A stretch of 64,000 bases of DNA from Sphaerisporangium sp039871875 (lineage in GTDB: Bacteria > Actinomycetota > Actinomycetes > Streptosporangiales > Streptosporangiaceae). Positions 16,918 through 24,774 of this stretch are shown piece by piece. Position numbers and translations under genes: made by a program. The stretch spans positions 310,001 through 374,000 of the forward strand of contig NZ_JBDPMD010000002.1 of NCBI RefSeq assembly GCF_039871875.1, given 5' to 3'. The number at the start of each line of letters is the position of its first letter. Position 1 is the stretch's first letter. Under the pieces are notes generated by a model. It was not told where the DNA came from. It did no database searches and was given only the letters and a program-made list of their open reading frames with translations.

Positions 16918-17981
16918 TCGTCACCGAATTCGCACGCGACCAGTGGTACGTCGCCGCGTACGGCCACGAGGTGGGCAGGCGGCAACTGGGCCGCACCATC
17001 CTCAACGAGCCCGTACTGCTCTACCGCACCGAGGACGGGCGGGCCGTGGCGATGGCGGACCGCTGCGTCCACCGCCGGTTCCCGCTGTCGGAGTCACCCA
17101 GCCACCTCGTCGGCGACAGGGTGGTCTGCGGCTACCACGGCTTCACCTACGGCCCCGACGGGGTGTGCGTCGCCGTGCCCGCGCAGCAGCGTGTCCCGCG
17201 CACCGCCCGCCTGCGCACCTACCCCGTCGTGGAGCAGGACTCGTTCGTCTGGGTGTGGATCGGCGACCGGGACCCGGGGGACACACTGCCCCCGCGGGCC
17301 CCGTGGCTGGACCTGCCCGGCTACACCACGGTGTCCGGCATGGAACCGCTCAACGCGCGGTACGGCCTGCTCGTGGACAACCTCCTGGACCTGTCCCACG
17401 AGACCTACCTGCACGGCGGATACATCGGCACCCCGGAGGTGGCCGAGACCCCGATCACCACCGAGGTCGACGAGGAGGCGGGCGTCGTCTACGTCAGCAG
17501 GCACATGGACGACGCGGCCTGCCCCCCGTTCTACGCCGAGTCCACCGGCATCAAGGGCCGGATCACCCGCTGGCAGGACATCGAGTACCACCCGCCGTGC
17601 CTGTACCTGCTGCACAGCCGGGTCGCCCCCGTCGGGTCGCCCCTGCCCGCGGCCGACGGCACCGACCCGCACGCCTTCCACGTCGAGGTGGTCTACGCGA
17701 TCACGCCGTCGACCGAGAACACCACCTACGACTTCTGGGCCGTGGCGCGCGACTTCGCGCTCGACGACCAGAAGGTGTCCGACTTCCTCCGGGAGAGCAA
17801 CCGGACCGTGGTGCTGCAGGACGTCACCGCCCTCAACACGCTGGAACAGGTCCTCGCCCGGGAGCCGGACCGCTACCAGGAGCTGTCGGTGAACATCGAC
17901 ACCGGCGGCCTGGCCGCCCGGCGCCTGCTCGCCCGGATGGCCGAGGCCGGCTCCGCGCGGTCCGAGGCCGCCGTCCGATGA
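16914..17981 (+). CDS. Rieske non-heme iron oxygenase, terminal oxygenase subunit
   Basis: A 355-aa protein; GTG 16914 overlaps the upstream stop. The Rieske centre is CVHRRFPL with CGYHGFTY (C-x-H, C-x2-H), and the mononuclear iron site is NLLDLSHETYLH (D-x2-H-x4-H). Length and layout resemble single-component VanA-like O-demethylases and related monooxygenases rather than two-subunit dioxygenases. Electrons probably come from the reductase encoded at 18247. The substrate is not predictable; O-demethylation or ring/side-chain hydroxylation are both possible. Confidence 0.9.
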   Translation: MIVTEFARDQWYVAAYGHEVGRRQLGRTILNEPVLLYRTEDGRAVAMADRCVHRRFPLSESPSHLVGDRVVCGYHGFTYGPDGVCVAVPAQQRVPRTARLRTYPVVEQDSFVWVWIGDRDPGDTLPPRAPWLDLPGYTTVSGMEPLNARYGLLVDNLLDLSHETYLHGGYIGTPEVAETPITTEVDEEAGVVYVSRHMDDAACPPFYAESTGIKGRITRWQDIEYHPPCLYLLHSRVAPVGSPLPAADGTDPHAFHVEVVYAITPSTENTTYDFWAVARDFALDDQKVSDFLRESNRTVVLQDVTALNTLEQVLAREPDRYQELSVNIDTGGLAARRLLARMAEAGSARSEAAVR

Positions 17982-18193
17982 ACACGGGCGACTCCGGCGC
18001 GCCGGCCGGTCGCACGGTCCACAGCGTCCACTGGGTGCCGGGGACCGACCGGCTGCACGCCGTCTGCTTCTGCGGGGCGGAGAGGGAGTTCGAGGACCCG
18101 GTGATCCTGTGGGACTGGCTGCTCGGCCACCCCGAGGGGCACCGGCCCCGCCCGGCACCCGACTCCCCGGCCCCCGCCGCCGTGCTCGTCTGA
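17978..18193 (+). CDS. Small conserved-looking protein within the Rieske operon
   Basis: A 71-aa ORF whose ATG overlaps the oxygenase stop (ATGA), so it is translationally coupled. Sequence includes HAVCFCGAEREFEDP and LWDWLLGHPEGH, with a C-F-C pair. The tight coupling and operon codon bias support a real gene. I do not know a family; it could be an accessory protein of the oxygenase. Confidence 0.55.
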   Translation: MNTGDSGAPAGRTVHSVHWVPGTDRLHAVCFCGAEREFEDPVILWDWLLGHPEGHRPRPAPDSPAPAAVLV

Positions 18194-18246
18194 CACATGC
18201 CGGCTCGCACCCAGCCGGCCCTCGTCCAGGAAAGGACCAGCCGCCG

Positions 18247-19203
18247 ATGCCCGTGGAAGAACCGGAGTTCGACCTGGAGGTGGCGGAAAGGACGCTGATC
18301 GCCGAGGGCGTCGTGCTCCTGAGTCTCGTACGTCCCGGCGGTGGCCCGCTGCCCGCGTGGACGCCCGGAGCGCACGTCGACCTGCTGCTCGCCCCCGGCC
18401 TGGTCAGGCAGTACTCCCTGTGCGGCGATCCGCGCGACCCGTCCGTCTTCCGGGTGGCGGTGCTGCGGGAGGAGTCCGGGCGCGGCGGCTCCGCGCACGT
18501 GCACGACCGGCTCACCGAGGGCGACACGATCAGGGTCCGCGGCCCCCGCAACCACTTCGCCCTCGTCGACTCGGCCCGCTACCTGTTCGTCGCCGGCGGC
18601 ATCGGCGTCACCCCGATCCTCCCGATGGTCGCGGAAGCGGCCGCTCGCGGCGCGGACTGGCGACTGGTGTACGGCGGCCGCACCCGCGCCTCCATGGCCT
18701 TCGCCGGCCGGCTCGCCGGCGAGCACCCCGGCCGGGTCGAGCTGTGCCCCGAGGACGAGACCGGTCTGCTCGACCTGGACTCCCTGCTCGGCACCCCCCG
18801 TCCCGACACGGTCGTCTACTGCTGCGGCCCCGAGCCGCTGCTGGTGGCTGTGGAGAAGCGGTGCGCCTCCTGGCCGGAAGGTGCGCTGCGGGTCGAGCGC
18901 TTCGTGCCCAAACCCGACACGGGCGACGCGCCGCAGGCCGCGTTCGAGGTGGAACTGGCCCAGACCGGCACGACGCTGACCGTGCCACCCGACCGCTCGA
19001 TCCTGGAGGTGGTCGAGGACGCAGGCGTCGCAGTCCTGTCCTCCTGCCGCGAGGGCACCTGCGGCACCTGCGAGACGGCGGTACTGCACGGCGTCCCCGA
19101 CCACCGCGACTCCCTGCTCACCGAGGAGGAACGAGCCGCCGGCGACGTCATGTTCATCTGCGTGTCCCGCGCCGTCTCCCCGCGCCTCGTCCTCGATCTC
19201 TGA
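18247..19203 (+). CDS. Phthalate dioxygenase reductase/VanB-type flavin and 2Fe-2S reductase
   Basis: A 318-aa protein starting at ATG 18247 with AGGA upstream. Order: flavin-binding barrel (RQYSLCGDP), NAD-binding domain (LFVAGGIGVTPILPM, YCCGPEPLL), and C-terminal plant-type ferredoxin domain with cluster cysteines in CREGTCGTCETAV and FICVSR. It transfers electrons from NAD(P)H via flavin and the 2Fe-2S centre to the Rieske oxygenase encoded upstream. Confidence 0.92.
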   Translation: MPVEEPEFDLEVAERTLIAEGVVLLSLVRPGGGPLPAWTPGAHVDLLLAPGLVRQYSLCGDPRDPSVFRVAVLREESGRGGSAHVHDRLTEGDTIRVRGPRNHFALVDSARYLFVAGGIGVTPILPMVAEAAARGADWRLVYGGRTRASMAFAGRLAGEHPGRVELCPEDETGLLDLDSLLGTPRPDTVVYCCGPEPLLVAVEKRCASWPEGALRVERFVPKPDTGDAPQAAFEVELAQTGTTLTVPPDRSILEVVEDAGVAVLSSCREGTCGTCETAVLHGVPDHRDSLLTEEERAAGDVMFICVSRAVSPRLVLDL

Positions 19204-19247
19204 CCCGGCTCTCGCCTGGGCGACCGTTCCGGAGCGGCCCAGTGCGA

Positions 19248-19673
19248 TCACGGCTGCGTCGTGGGCCGTTCGGCGCGGGACCGGACGAGACGCGCGCGGA
19301 GCAGGCCGGTGACCGAGAGGCCGCCCGAGAAGCACCACGCGGCGATCACGGGGTCGCAGATCGCGCATCCCAGGGAGGAGTGTTCCGCGAACGGGATGAT
19401 CGGGTTGCCGTGCAGGTGGTGCAGCAGATCCCAGCCGGTGTGCAGCAGCCAACCGATGCCGATGAATGTCCACGACTCCAGGCCGCGGTAGGCGCAGTAG
19501 GTCATGACGGCCGTGAAGGCGAATTCCCACGGGCCGAGACCGCCGCCACTGAGGTAGGCGGCCCCGGCTCCGGCCACCATGATCGCGTTGAACCTGCGCC
19601 GGTGCGGTTCGCGGATCAGGGACATCAGGGCCACGTACCCGAGGCCGATCATGATCGGTACGACGACGCTCAT
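19248..19673 (-). CDS. DUF6010-like integral membrane protein
   Basis: A 141-aa protein with about four membrane spans and conserved-looking HTGWDLLHHLHG, PFAEHSSLGCAICDPVIAAW motifs (His/Asp/Cys in the membrane region). These resemble the DUF6010 family. It is divergent from the GlxA-type regulator 285 bp away, which may control it. Function unknown. Confidence 0.65.
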   Translation of the reverse strand: MSVVVPIMIGLGYVALMSLIREPHRRRFNAIMVAGAGAAYLSGGGLGPWEFAFTAVMTYCAYRGLESWTFIGIGWLLHTGWDLLHHLHGNPIIPFAEHSSLGCAICDPVIAAWCFSGGLSVTGLLRARLVRSRAERPTTQP

Positions 19674-19958
19674 CGTCGGGGTCCCTCCTGCCGGCGGCCG
19701 CGCGGCGCGGCGGAGGTACCCGCGGTGCCGTCCGCGTGGAGGAGCTCGAAGGCCGCGAGTCGGGCGATCACCTAGGCGTCCGTTTCGTTGAGAAGTGTCG
19801 GGACGTGGTCGAGGCTAACCAGCGGCGTCCCTGGGCTCCTAGTGGCAGGAATGACAGTCTCCAACGGGATATCGCCAACGGCTGTTCGCGCTCAGCGAAC
19901 CATAGAAGGGCAGTAAGGATCCGTTGGCGAGAATCCGGTGCAGGCATAGGTTGTCGCC

Positions 19959-20897
19959 ATGCACACCGTCGTCGTCCTCGTGCTGGATCAGGTGATCCCC
20001 TTCGACCTGTCCACTCCCATCGAAGTGTTCACCCGCACCCGGCTGCCCGACGGCCGTCCCGGTTACCGCGTCCGGGTCTGCGCCGAGCGACCCCGCGTGG
20101 ACGCCGGCCTCTTCACCCTGTGCGCCCCGTGGGGCCTGGACGCACTCGCGGACGCGGACACGGTCATCGTCCCCGGCACCGCCGACCCCGCCAAGCCTCT
20201 GCCGCCCGCCGTCCGTGACGCGCTCTCCAGGGCCGCCGCCGACGGCACCCGGATCGCCTCCATCTGCACCGGCACCTTCGTCCTCGCCGCCGCCGGACTG
20301 CTCGGCGGGCTGCGCGCCACCACCCACTGGCTGGCCGCCGCCGAGCTCGCCACCGCCTACCCGGACATCGACGTCGACCCGGACGTGCTCTACGTCGACA
20401 ACGGGCAGATCCTCACCTCGGCCGGCGCCGCGGCGGGACTGGACCTGTGCCTGCACATGATCCGCCGGGACTACGGCTCCGCCGTCGCCGCCGACGCCGC
20501 CCGGCTGTCCGTCATGCCGCTGGAACGCGAGGGCGGCCAGGCCCAGTTCATCGTGCAGCAGTACCCGCCCACCCCCCGCGGCTCGGCCGTCGAACCCCTC
20601 CTGCGCTGGATCGAGGACAACCTCGCCCGAGACCTCACCCTCGCGGACATCGCCGGCCAAGCCGGCACGAGTACCCGCACCCTGATCCGCCGCTTCCGCG
20701 AACAGACCGGCACCACACCATTGCAGTGGCTCCACCGAGCCCGTGTCCGCCAGGCCCAGCACCTGCTGGAGACCACCGACCATTCGATGGGCCGCATCGC
20801 GGCCCAGGCGGGCTTCGGCTCGCCCACCACCTTCCGCGACCGATTCAAACGGGTCGTCGGCGTCAGCCCCCACACCTACCGAAGCAGTTTCCGTTAG
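19959..20897 (+). CDS. GlxA-family transcriptional regulator (DJ-1/PfpI plus AraC HTH)
   Basis: A 312-aa protein from ATG 19959. Residues about 3-170 form a DJ-1/PfpI-like amidotransferase fold with the elbow SICTGTFVLAAAGLL. Residues about 210-312 carry two AraC helix-turn-helix motifs (LTLADIAGQAGTSTRTLIRR, MGRIAAQAGFGSPTTFRDRF). GlxA-type regulators sense small metabolites in the N-terminal domain. The divergent DUF6010 gene is a likely target. Confidence 0.9.
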   Translation: MHTVVVLVLDQVIPFDLSTPIEVFTRTRLPDGRPGYRVRVCAERPRVDAGLFTLCAPWGLDALADADTVIVPGTADPAKPLPPAVRDALSRAAADGTRIASICTGTFVLAAAGLLGGLRATTHWLAAAELATAYPDIDVDPDVLYVDNGQILTSAGAAAGLDLCLHMIRRDYGSAVAADAARLSVMPLEREGGQAQFIVQQYPPTPRGSAVEPLLRWIEDNLARDLTLADIAGQAGTSTRTLIRRFREQTGTTPLQWLHRARVRQAQHLLETTDHSMGRIAAQAGFGSPTTFRDRFKRVVGVSPHTYRSSFR

Positions 20898-20953
20898 CGC
20901 GGAGCCGCCGGCAGGGCCACGGCGCACCCACCGCGAAACCGCCCCGCGCAGTG

Positions 20954-21613
20954 TTACGAGGAATCAGCAGGGCACTTGGTGTAGGGAACGTCGCCGAGAT
21001 CGACGAAGCCCGGCAGGTCAACGATGCCGGAGCGGCCGCCCTGTGTGTAGTTGACGGTGAAAAAGACCGGAATCGGCTTCGGGCAGGGGACGAGGACATC
21101 GAAGGTGATCGTCAACCAGGTCGTGGCGCCCGCGGGCAGGGGATAGTCGTCGCCGGTGACCGCGGGTGACAGTTGACCGCAACCGCCCCACGTCGCGACC
21201 GCCGCGCTGAGCCCGCGGAGAGGGAGGACCGCTTGTACCTGGCGCAGGGTCATCTCGGTCGCCGACTGGTTGATGATCTCTATGCCGAGTTGCAATCGAT
21301 CCTTCAGCTGGACCGAGCACCGTTTGCTTGTCCAGCCGATCGGCTCGGCTACGGCCGGGGTGGTCGGCGATGACGACGTGCCCGGCGCCGCGGTGGTGGC
21401 GCGGTGCCGGCTGCCGACCAGGTAGCCCGCGATGGCGGCCACGACGACGAGGACCAGAGCGAGACCGACCGTGATCGTGTGCGGCGGACGTGGTGGCCCA
21501 TCAGGCCCCGACGCGATGACCTCCGTGTTTCCCTGCCCGAACTGAACTGACGCGCGCGTCACCTCAGGGTTCTCGGGCCCTGGATCAGGCTGGTCGGCAT
21601 CCCGCGCCTTCAT
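20954..21613 (-). CDS. Single-pass membrane protein of unknown function
   Basis: A 219-aa protein: an acidic and Pro-rich cytoplasmic N-terminus, one span (ITVGLALVLVVVAAIAGYLVG), a Ser/Thr linker and an extracellular domain with four Cys (KRCSV, GGCGQ, VPCPK, TKCPA), probably two disulfides. The domain looks immunoglobulin-like or beta-rich. No family recognised. Confidence 0.6.
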   Translation of the reverse strand: MKARDADQPDPGPENPEVTRASVQFGQGNTEVIASGPDGPPRPPHTITVGLALVLVVVAAIAGYLVGSRHRATTAAPGTSSSPTTPAVAEPIGWTSKRCSVQLKDRLQLGIEIINQSATEMTLRQVQAVLPLRGLSAAVATWGGCGQLSPAVTGDDYPLPAGATTWLTITFDVLVPCPKPIPVFFTVNYTQGGRSGIVDLPGFVDLGDVPYTKCPADSS

Positions 21614-21752
21614 GGATCGATCCTAGGCCGCCGGCCCGGTGTGGACGGCGGGGAACGAGGCACCAGATCGTTCATGCCGGGCTCCGTCCCAGCGCTCGAC
21701 GCGGCCCCGGCCCGGACCCCCTGGACTTCGCGGTCGGACGGAAGGAGGTAGC

Positions 21753-22352
21753 GTGATCATCATGGGGTGGCACGGCTGGGTCGGTACGTTCACTGGCGTG
21801 GCACTCATCACGGTGGCCGCACTGCCGCCGGCCGCGCTGGCCGTGTGGGCTCTGGCACGCCGTCGGAGCGCCGCCGGCACCACGCCGGCGTGGGCGTGGC
21901 GCACCTCTCTGGCCGAGGTCGGCATCGTCTACGGGACGGTGCCGTGGGTATGGATGATCCTGTTGCCGGGCGGCCGGGCTGACGCCGTCCCCGCCCGGGT
22001 GAGCCTGGTACCGCTGCGGGACCTGTTCACGATCCTCGGAGGCCAGCCGGTGACGGCGACAGTCCAGGTCGTCGGCAACCTGCTGGTGTTCGCGGCGCTG
22101 GGGTTCCTCGCCCCGCTGCGGTTCGCGGCGCTGGCGTCGGTACCGCGGATCCTGGCGCTCGCGGCGTGCTGCTCGGTCCTGGTCGAAGCCGCGCAGTACG
22201 TGCTGCGGTTGGACCGGGTGTCCTCTGTGGACGACGTACTGCTCAACGCCGCCGGCGCCGGTCTGGCCGCGCTGGCGTCGCGCCGCTGGTGGCACGCCAC
22301 GGACGCGGCGTCGTCGGACCGGCCCCGATCGGCCCCGGTACCGGGACGCTGA
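21753..22352 (+). CDS. VanZ-like membrane protein
   Basis: A 199-aa protein. GTG 21753 is preferred because GGAGG lies at 21744-21748; ATG 21762 is the alternative. It has about five spans and VanZ-type features: PLRDLF near the second span, VGNLLVFAALGFLAP, SVLVEAAQYVLRLDRVSSVDDVLLNAAGA (split over the conserved E-Q and D-N segment). VanZ domains give low-level teicoplanin resistance in some hosts; most actinobacterial copies have unknown roles. Confidence 0.8.
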   Translation: MIIMGWHGWVGTFTGVALITVAALPPAALAVWALARRRSAAGTTPAWAWRTSLAEVGIVYGTVPWVWMILLPGGRADAVPARVSLVPLRDLFTILGGQPVTATVQVVGNLLVFAALGFLAPLRFAALASVPRILALAACCSVLVEAAQYVLRLDRVSSVDDVLLNAAGAGLAALASRRWWHATDAASSDRPRSAPVPGR

Positions 22353-22531
22353 GCCGCCCGCCGGCCCGCGCGTCTTCGCGATCGTGGCGGAGCCGGACGA
22401 GCCGTCACAGTTCCTCCCACTGGCCGGCATCACATGCCGACACGACGGAGTGTGCACGCAGAGTAATTGATCAAGGACTGTGGGTCATGGCATGGTGCGT
22501 GAGTCCTGATCAACTCTCCTGGGAGCCAATC

Positions 22532-23062
22532 ATGCTTGCTCGCCGTCTGCTTGCCGTCGCCGTCATCTTCACCGCGGTGGGTGCGGTGACCACCCTGCCC
22601 GCCGCCGCCGCTCACCAGCCCGCCGATCGCACCGCCCAGGCCTGGCCCCCGATGTGCGTCGACGTCAGCAACAACCGTGGCAACGGCACCCTGATGTACC
22701 AATGGCAGTGCGACAGCAACAACACCAACCAGAAGTTCGTCATCGAGGACGGCCTCATCAAGGTGGAAGACACCATCGGCAAGAGCCAGGTGATGTGTCT
22801 GGACTCCTCCAACGGCCGCACCAACGGTACCCGGGTCTACCAGTGGCAGTGCCTGGGTAACGCCAACCAGCTCTGGGTCGTCCGGAGAGGCGCGATCATC
22901 CTCAAGTCGACCCTCAACTCCGGCAACCGCCTGTGCCTGGACGCCACCAACAACCGCGGCAACGGCATCCAGGTGTACCTGTGGCAGTGCGGCGGCAACA
23001 ACACCAACCAGAAGTTCGTGATCGACAACGGCCAGCTCGCGATCAAGGACACCCTCTCCTGA
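22532..23062 (+). CDS. Secreted ricin-type beta-trefoil lectin
   Basis: A 176-aa protein from ATG 22532 with GGGAG upstream. The signal peptide covers about residues 1-27 (cleavage near AAA). The mature protein is essentially one RICIN domain with three subdomains, each with a QxW-type motif (YQWQC, YQWQC, YLWQC), and repeated NNRGNGT/NTNQKFVI segments. No catalytic domain is attached, so it is a stand-alone carbohydrate-binding protein. Followed by a hairpin terminator. Confidence 0.85.
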   Translation: MLARRLLAVAVIFTAVGAVTTLPAAAAHQPADRTAQAWPPMCVDVSNNRGNGTLMYQWQCDSNNTNQKFVIEDGLIKVEDTIGKSQVMCLDSSNGRTNGTRVYQWQCLGNANQLWVVRRGAIILKSTLNSGNRLCLDATNNRGNGIQVYLWQCGGNNTNQKFVIDNGQLAIKDTLS

Positions 23063-23181
23063 TCTCCGCTCGGCCGTCCGTGACCCTCGCCCCCACAGGC
23101 CCCGGTCCTGTCTTGAGAGCTCACCGCGAGCCAGGGGCCCGTGGCCGGCCCGGGAAGATCGGAACGGCCGGAGAGACAATC

Positions 23182-23219
23182 AAGGCCCGGGTTGGGATGT
23201 CCGCCCTGACCTGGGCCTT
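23182..23219. terminator. GC-rich hairpin terminator after the lectin gene
   Basis: AAGGCCCGGGT pairs with ACCTGGGCCTT (one G-U) across a short loop, ending in CTTCGTG. The same hairpin design recurs beside tRNA-Gly at 44935-44972 and in the decayed att copies. Confidence 0.65.
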
Positions 23220-23253
23220 CGTGTGAGTGAGCATGTTTCGCCTATCGTGTCGA

Positions 23254-23496
23254 TCACGAGGCCGTGACCGGCCGGCCGGATCCCTCCGCCCCCTCGACCA
23301 GTTCGTAGCCAGCCTCCTCGACCGCGGCGCGTACTTCGGCGATGTCGAGACTCCGGTCGCTGGTCACCGTGACACAGTCGCGTTCGACATCCACCGCCAC
23401 GGCGGTGACGCCTGAGATGCGTTCGAGCTCCTCGGTGACGAAGTCCGCGCAGTGTCCGCAGGCCATCCCGGCCACGATGTGGGTACTGACGATCAT
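23254..23496 (-). CDS. Heavy-metal-associated domain protein (CopZ-like)
   Basis: An 80-aa protein, one HMA domain with metal-binding GMACGHCADFV and the beta-alpha-beta-beta-alpha-beta pattern. Such proteins bind Cu(I) or Zn(II) through the CxxC pair. It overlaps the NTF2-like gene by 4 bp, so the two are translated together, although the functional connection is not obvious. Confidence 0.85.
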   Translation of the reverse strand: MIVSTHIVAGMACGHCADFVTEELERISGVTAVAVDVERDCVTVTSDRSLDIAEVRAAVEEAGYELVEGAEGSGRPVTAS

Positions 23497-23969
23497 GACG
23501 TCATCTGCCCACGGTCGGACGACTCCACCTGCTGTCCCGAGCCGACCTGGGTGCCCGCCCCGAGCTCGGCAGCGTCCGCGGCCTTGACCGGAACGAGCCG
23601 GGTGAGCATGTGCGCCCGGCGCATCCGCCCGTCGTCGGCGAACTGCCCGAAGAAGTGCACCTCCGTGCGGCCTTCCCGCTTCTTGGTCTGAAAGTGCAGG
23701 GTGTAGCGGGCCGCGATCCGGTCCCCGTCGGCTATCGCCTCGTGTACCTCCCAGCGGGCACTGGGCTGATGCTTGTGTGCCGGCCGGGCGTGCGCGATGA
23801 GCTTGGTCCGGTCCATCCGGGTGCCGTCGGCGATCTGGACGATGTCTGGTGTGTGGTAGCGGTCGACGATGAGCGCCACGTCCTCGCTACTGCGCACCAG
23901 GTCGTTCATGAAGGAAGTGAAGAAGTCGAGGATGAACTGCTTTGGGTCGGTGCCATCGAGTGCGTGCAT
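23493..23969 (-). CDS. NTF2-like/SnoaL-like protein
   Basis: A 158-aa protein with an NTF2-like cone-fold pattern: an N-terminal helix (FTSFMNDLVRSS), YHTPDIVQIADGTRMDR, then strands with ARWEVHEAIADGDRIAARYT and TEVHFFGQF. These act as enzymes or binding proteins; no catalytic role can be assigned. Upstream gene of a two-gene operon with the HMA protein, divergent from a TetR gene. Confidence 0.7.
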   Translation of the reverse strand: MHALDGTDPKQFILDFFTSFMNDLVRSSEDVALIVDRYHTPDIVQIADGTRMDRTKLIAHARPAHKHQPSARWEVHEAIADGDRIAARYTLHFQTKKREGRTEVHFFGQFADDGRMRRAHMLTRLVPVKAADAAELGAGTQVGSGQQVESSDRGQMTS

Positions 23970-24056
23970 GTTACCCCCGCCTGGCTGCCGTTTCTGCGCG
24001 AAACTTTACGAGCTGTAATATATGAGTCCCCCAAGAACTTTGGCAAGGTGTAAGAG

Positions 24057-24644
24057 ATGAGTCTGCCGCCGACGCACAACCGCCGTGCCGATGCCCGCCG
24101 CAACAGGATCGCCATCCTCGACGCGGCGGTCCGGCTACTCGACGCGCAGCCGGATGCCAGCCTTGACGCCATCGCCCTCGCCGCCGGGATGACCCGACAG
24201 ACCATCTACGCCCATTTCCCATCACGGGAGCACCTGATGGCGGCTGTCGTCGACCGGATCACCGAGGAAGCCGTCGCGGCGATGGACGCCGCCGAGCCGG
24301 ACGTCGGACCCGCCGCGGACGCGTTGATGCGCGTCCTTCAGGCCGGCTCCCGCACCGCAGAGCGGTATCCCGCCCTTACCCGGCGAATCGGTTCCCTCCC
24401 CGTGACCCCGCAGGCCGACCAGGAACGCCACGCCCCCGTCGCCGACCGGATCAACCGGGTGATCCGGCGCGGTCAGGAGAACGGAGAGTTCGACAACCGG
24501 CTCCCGTCCGACTGGCTCGCCGCGGTCATCGTCAAGATCGGCCACGCCGCGGGCGAAGTGGCCGACGCCGGTCGGATGTCGCCCGCCGAGGCGGCCGACG
24601 CGCTGCGCACCGTCATGCTCCGGGTGCTCGCGCCCCCAGCTTGA
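24057..24644 (+). CDS. TetR/AcrR-family transcriptional regulator
   Basis: A 195-aa protein. The N-terminal HTH is typical (RIAILDAAVRLLDAQPDASLDAIALAAGMTR split with QTIYAHFPSREHL). The C-terminal ligand domain is unremarkable. It is divergent from the NTF2/HMA operon; the 87-bp spacer contains TTAC-N5-GTAA (24006-24018), a possible operator. It probably controls that operon. Confidence 0.9.
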   Translation: MSLPPTHNRRADARRNRIAILDAAVRLLDAQPDASLDAIALAAGMTRQTIYAHFPSREHLMAAVVDRITEEAVAAMDAAEPDVGPAADALMRVLQAGSRTAERYPALTRRIGSLPVTPQADQERHAPVADRINRVIRRGQENGEFDNRLPSDWLAAVIVKIGHAAGEVADAGRMSPAEAADALRTVMLRVLAPPA

Positions 24645-24774
24645 CGGCAGGACTGGAAGAACGAAGCGGCGGAGTGTGACAGACCCCGGAAGTGCCGCGT
24701 ATGGCCGTGAAAGCTAGTGTGGATGCACATAAGTGGTGACTTGCCCCATTGTCGCGCTTATGCCGGGAGGTGAG

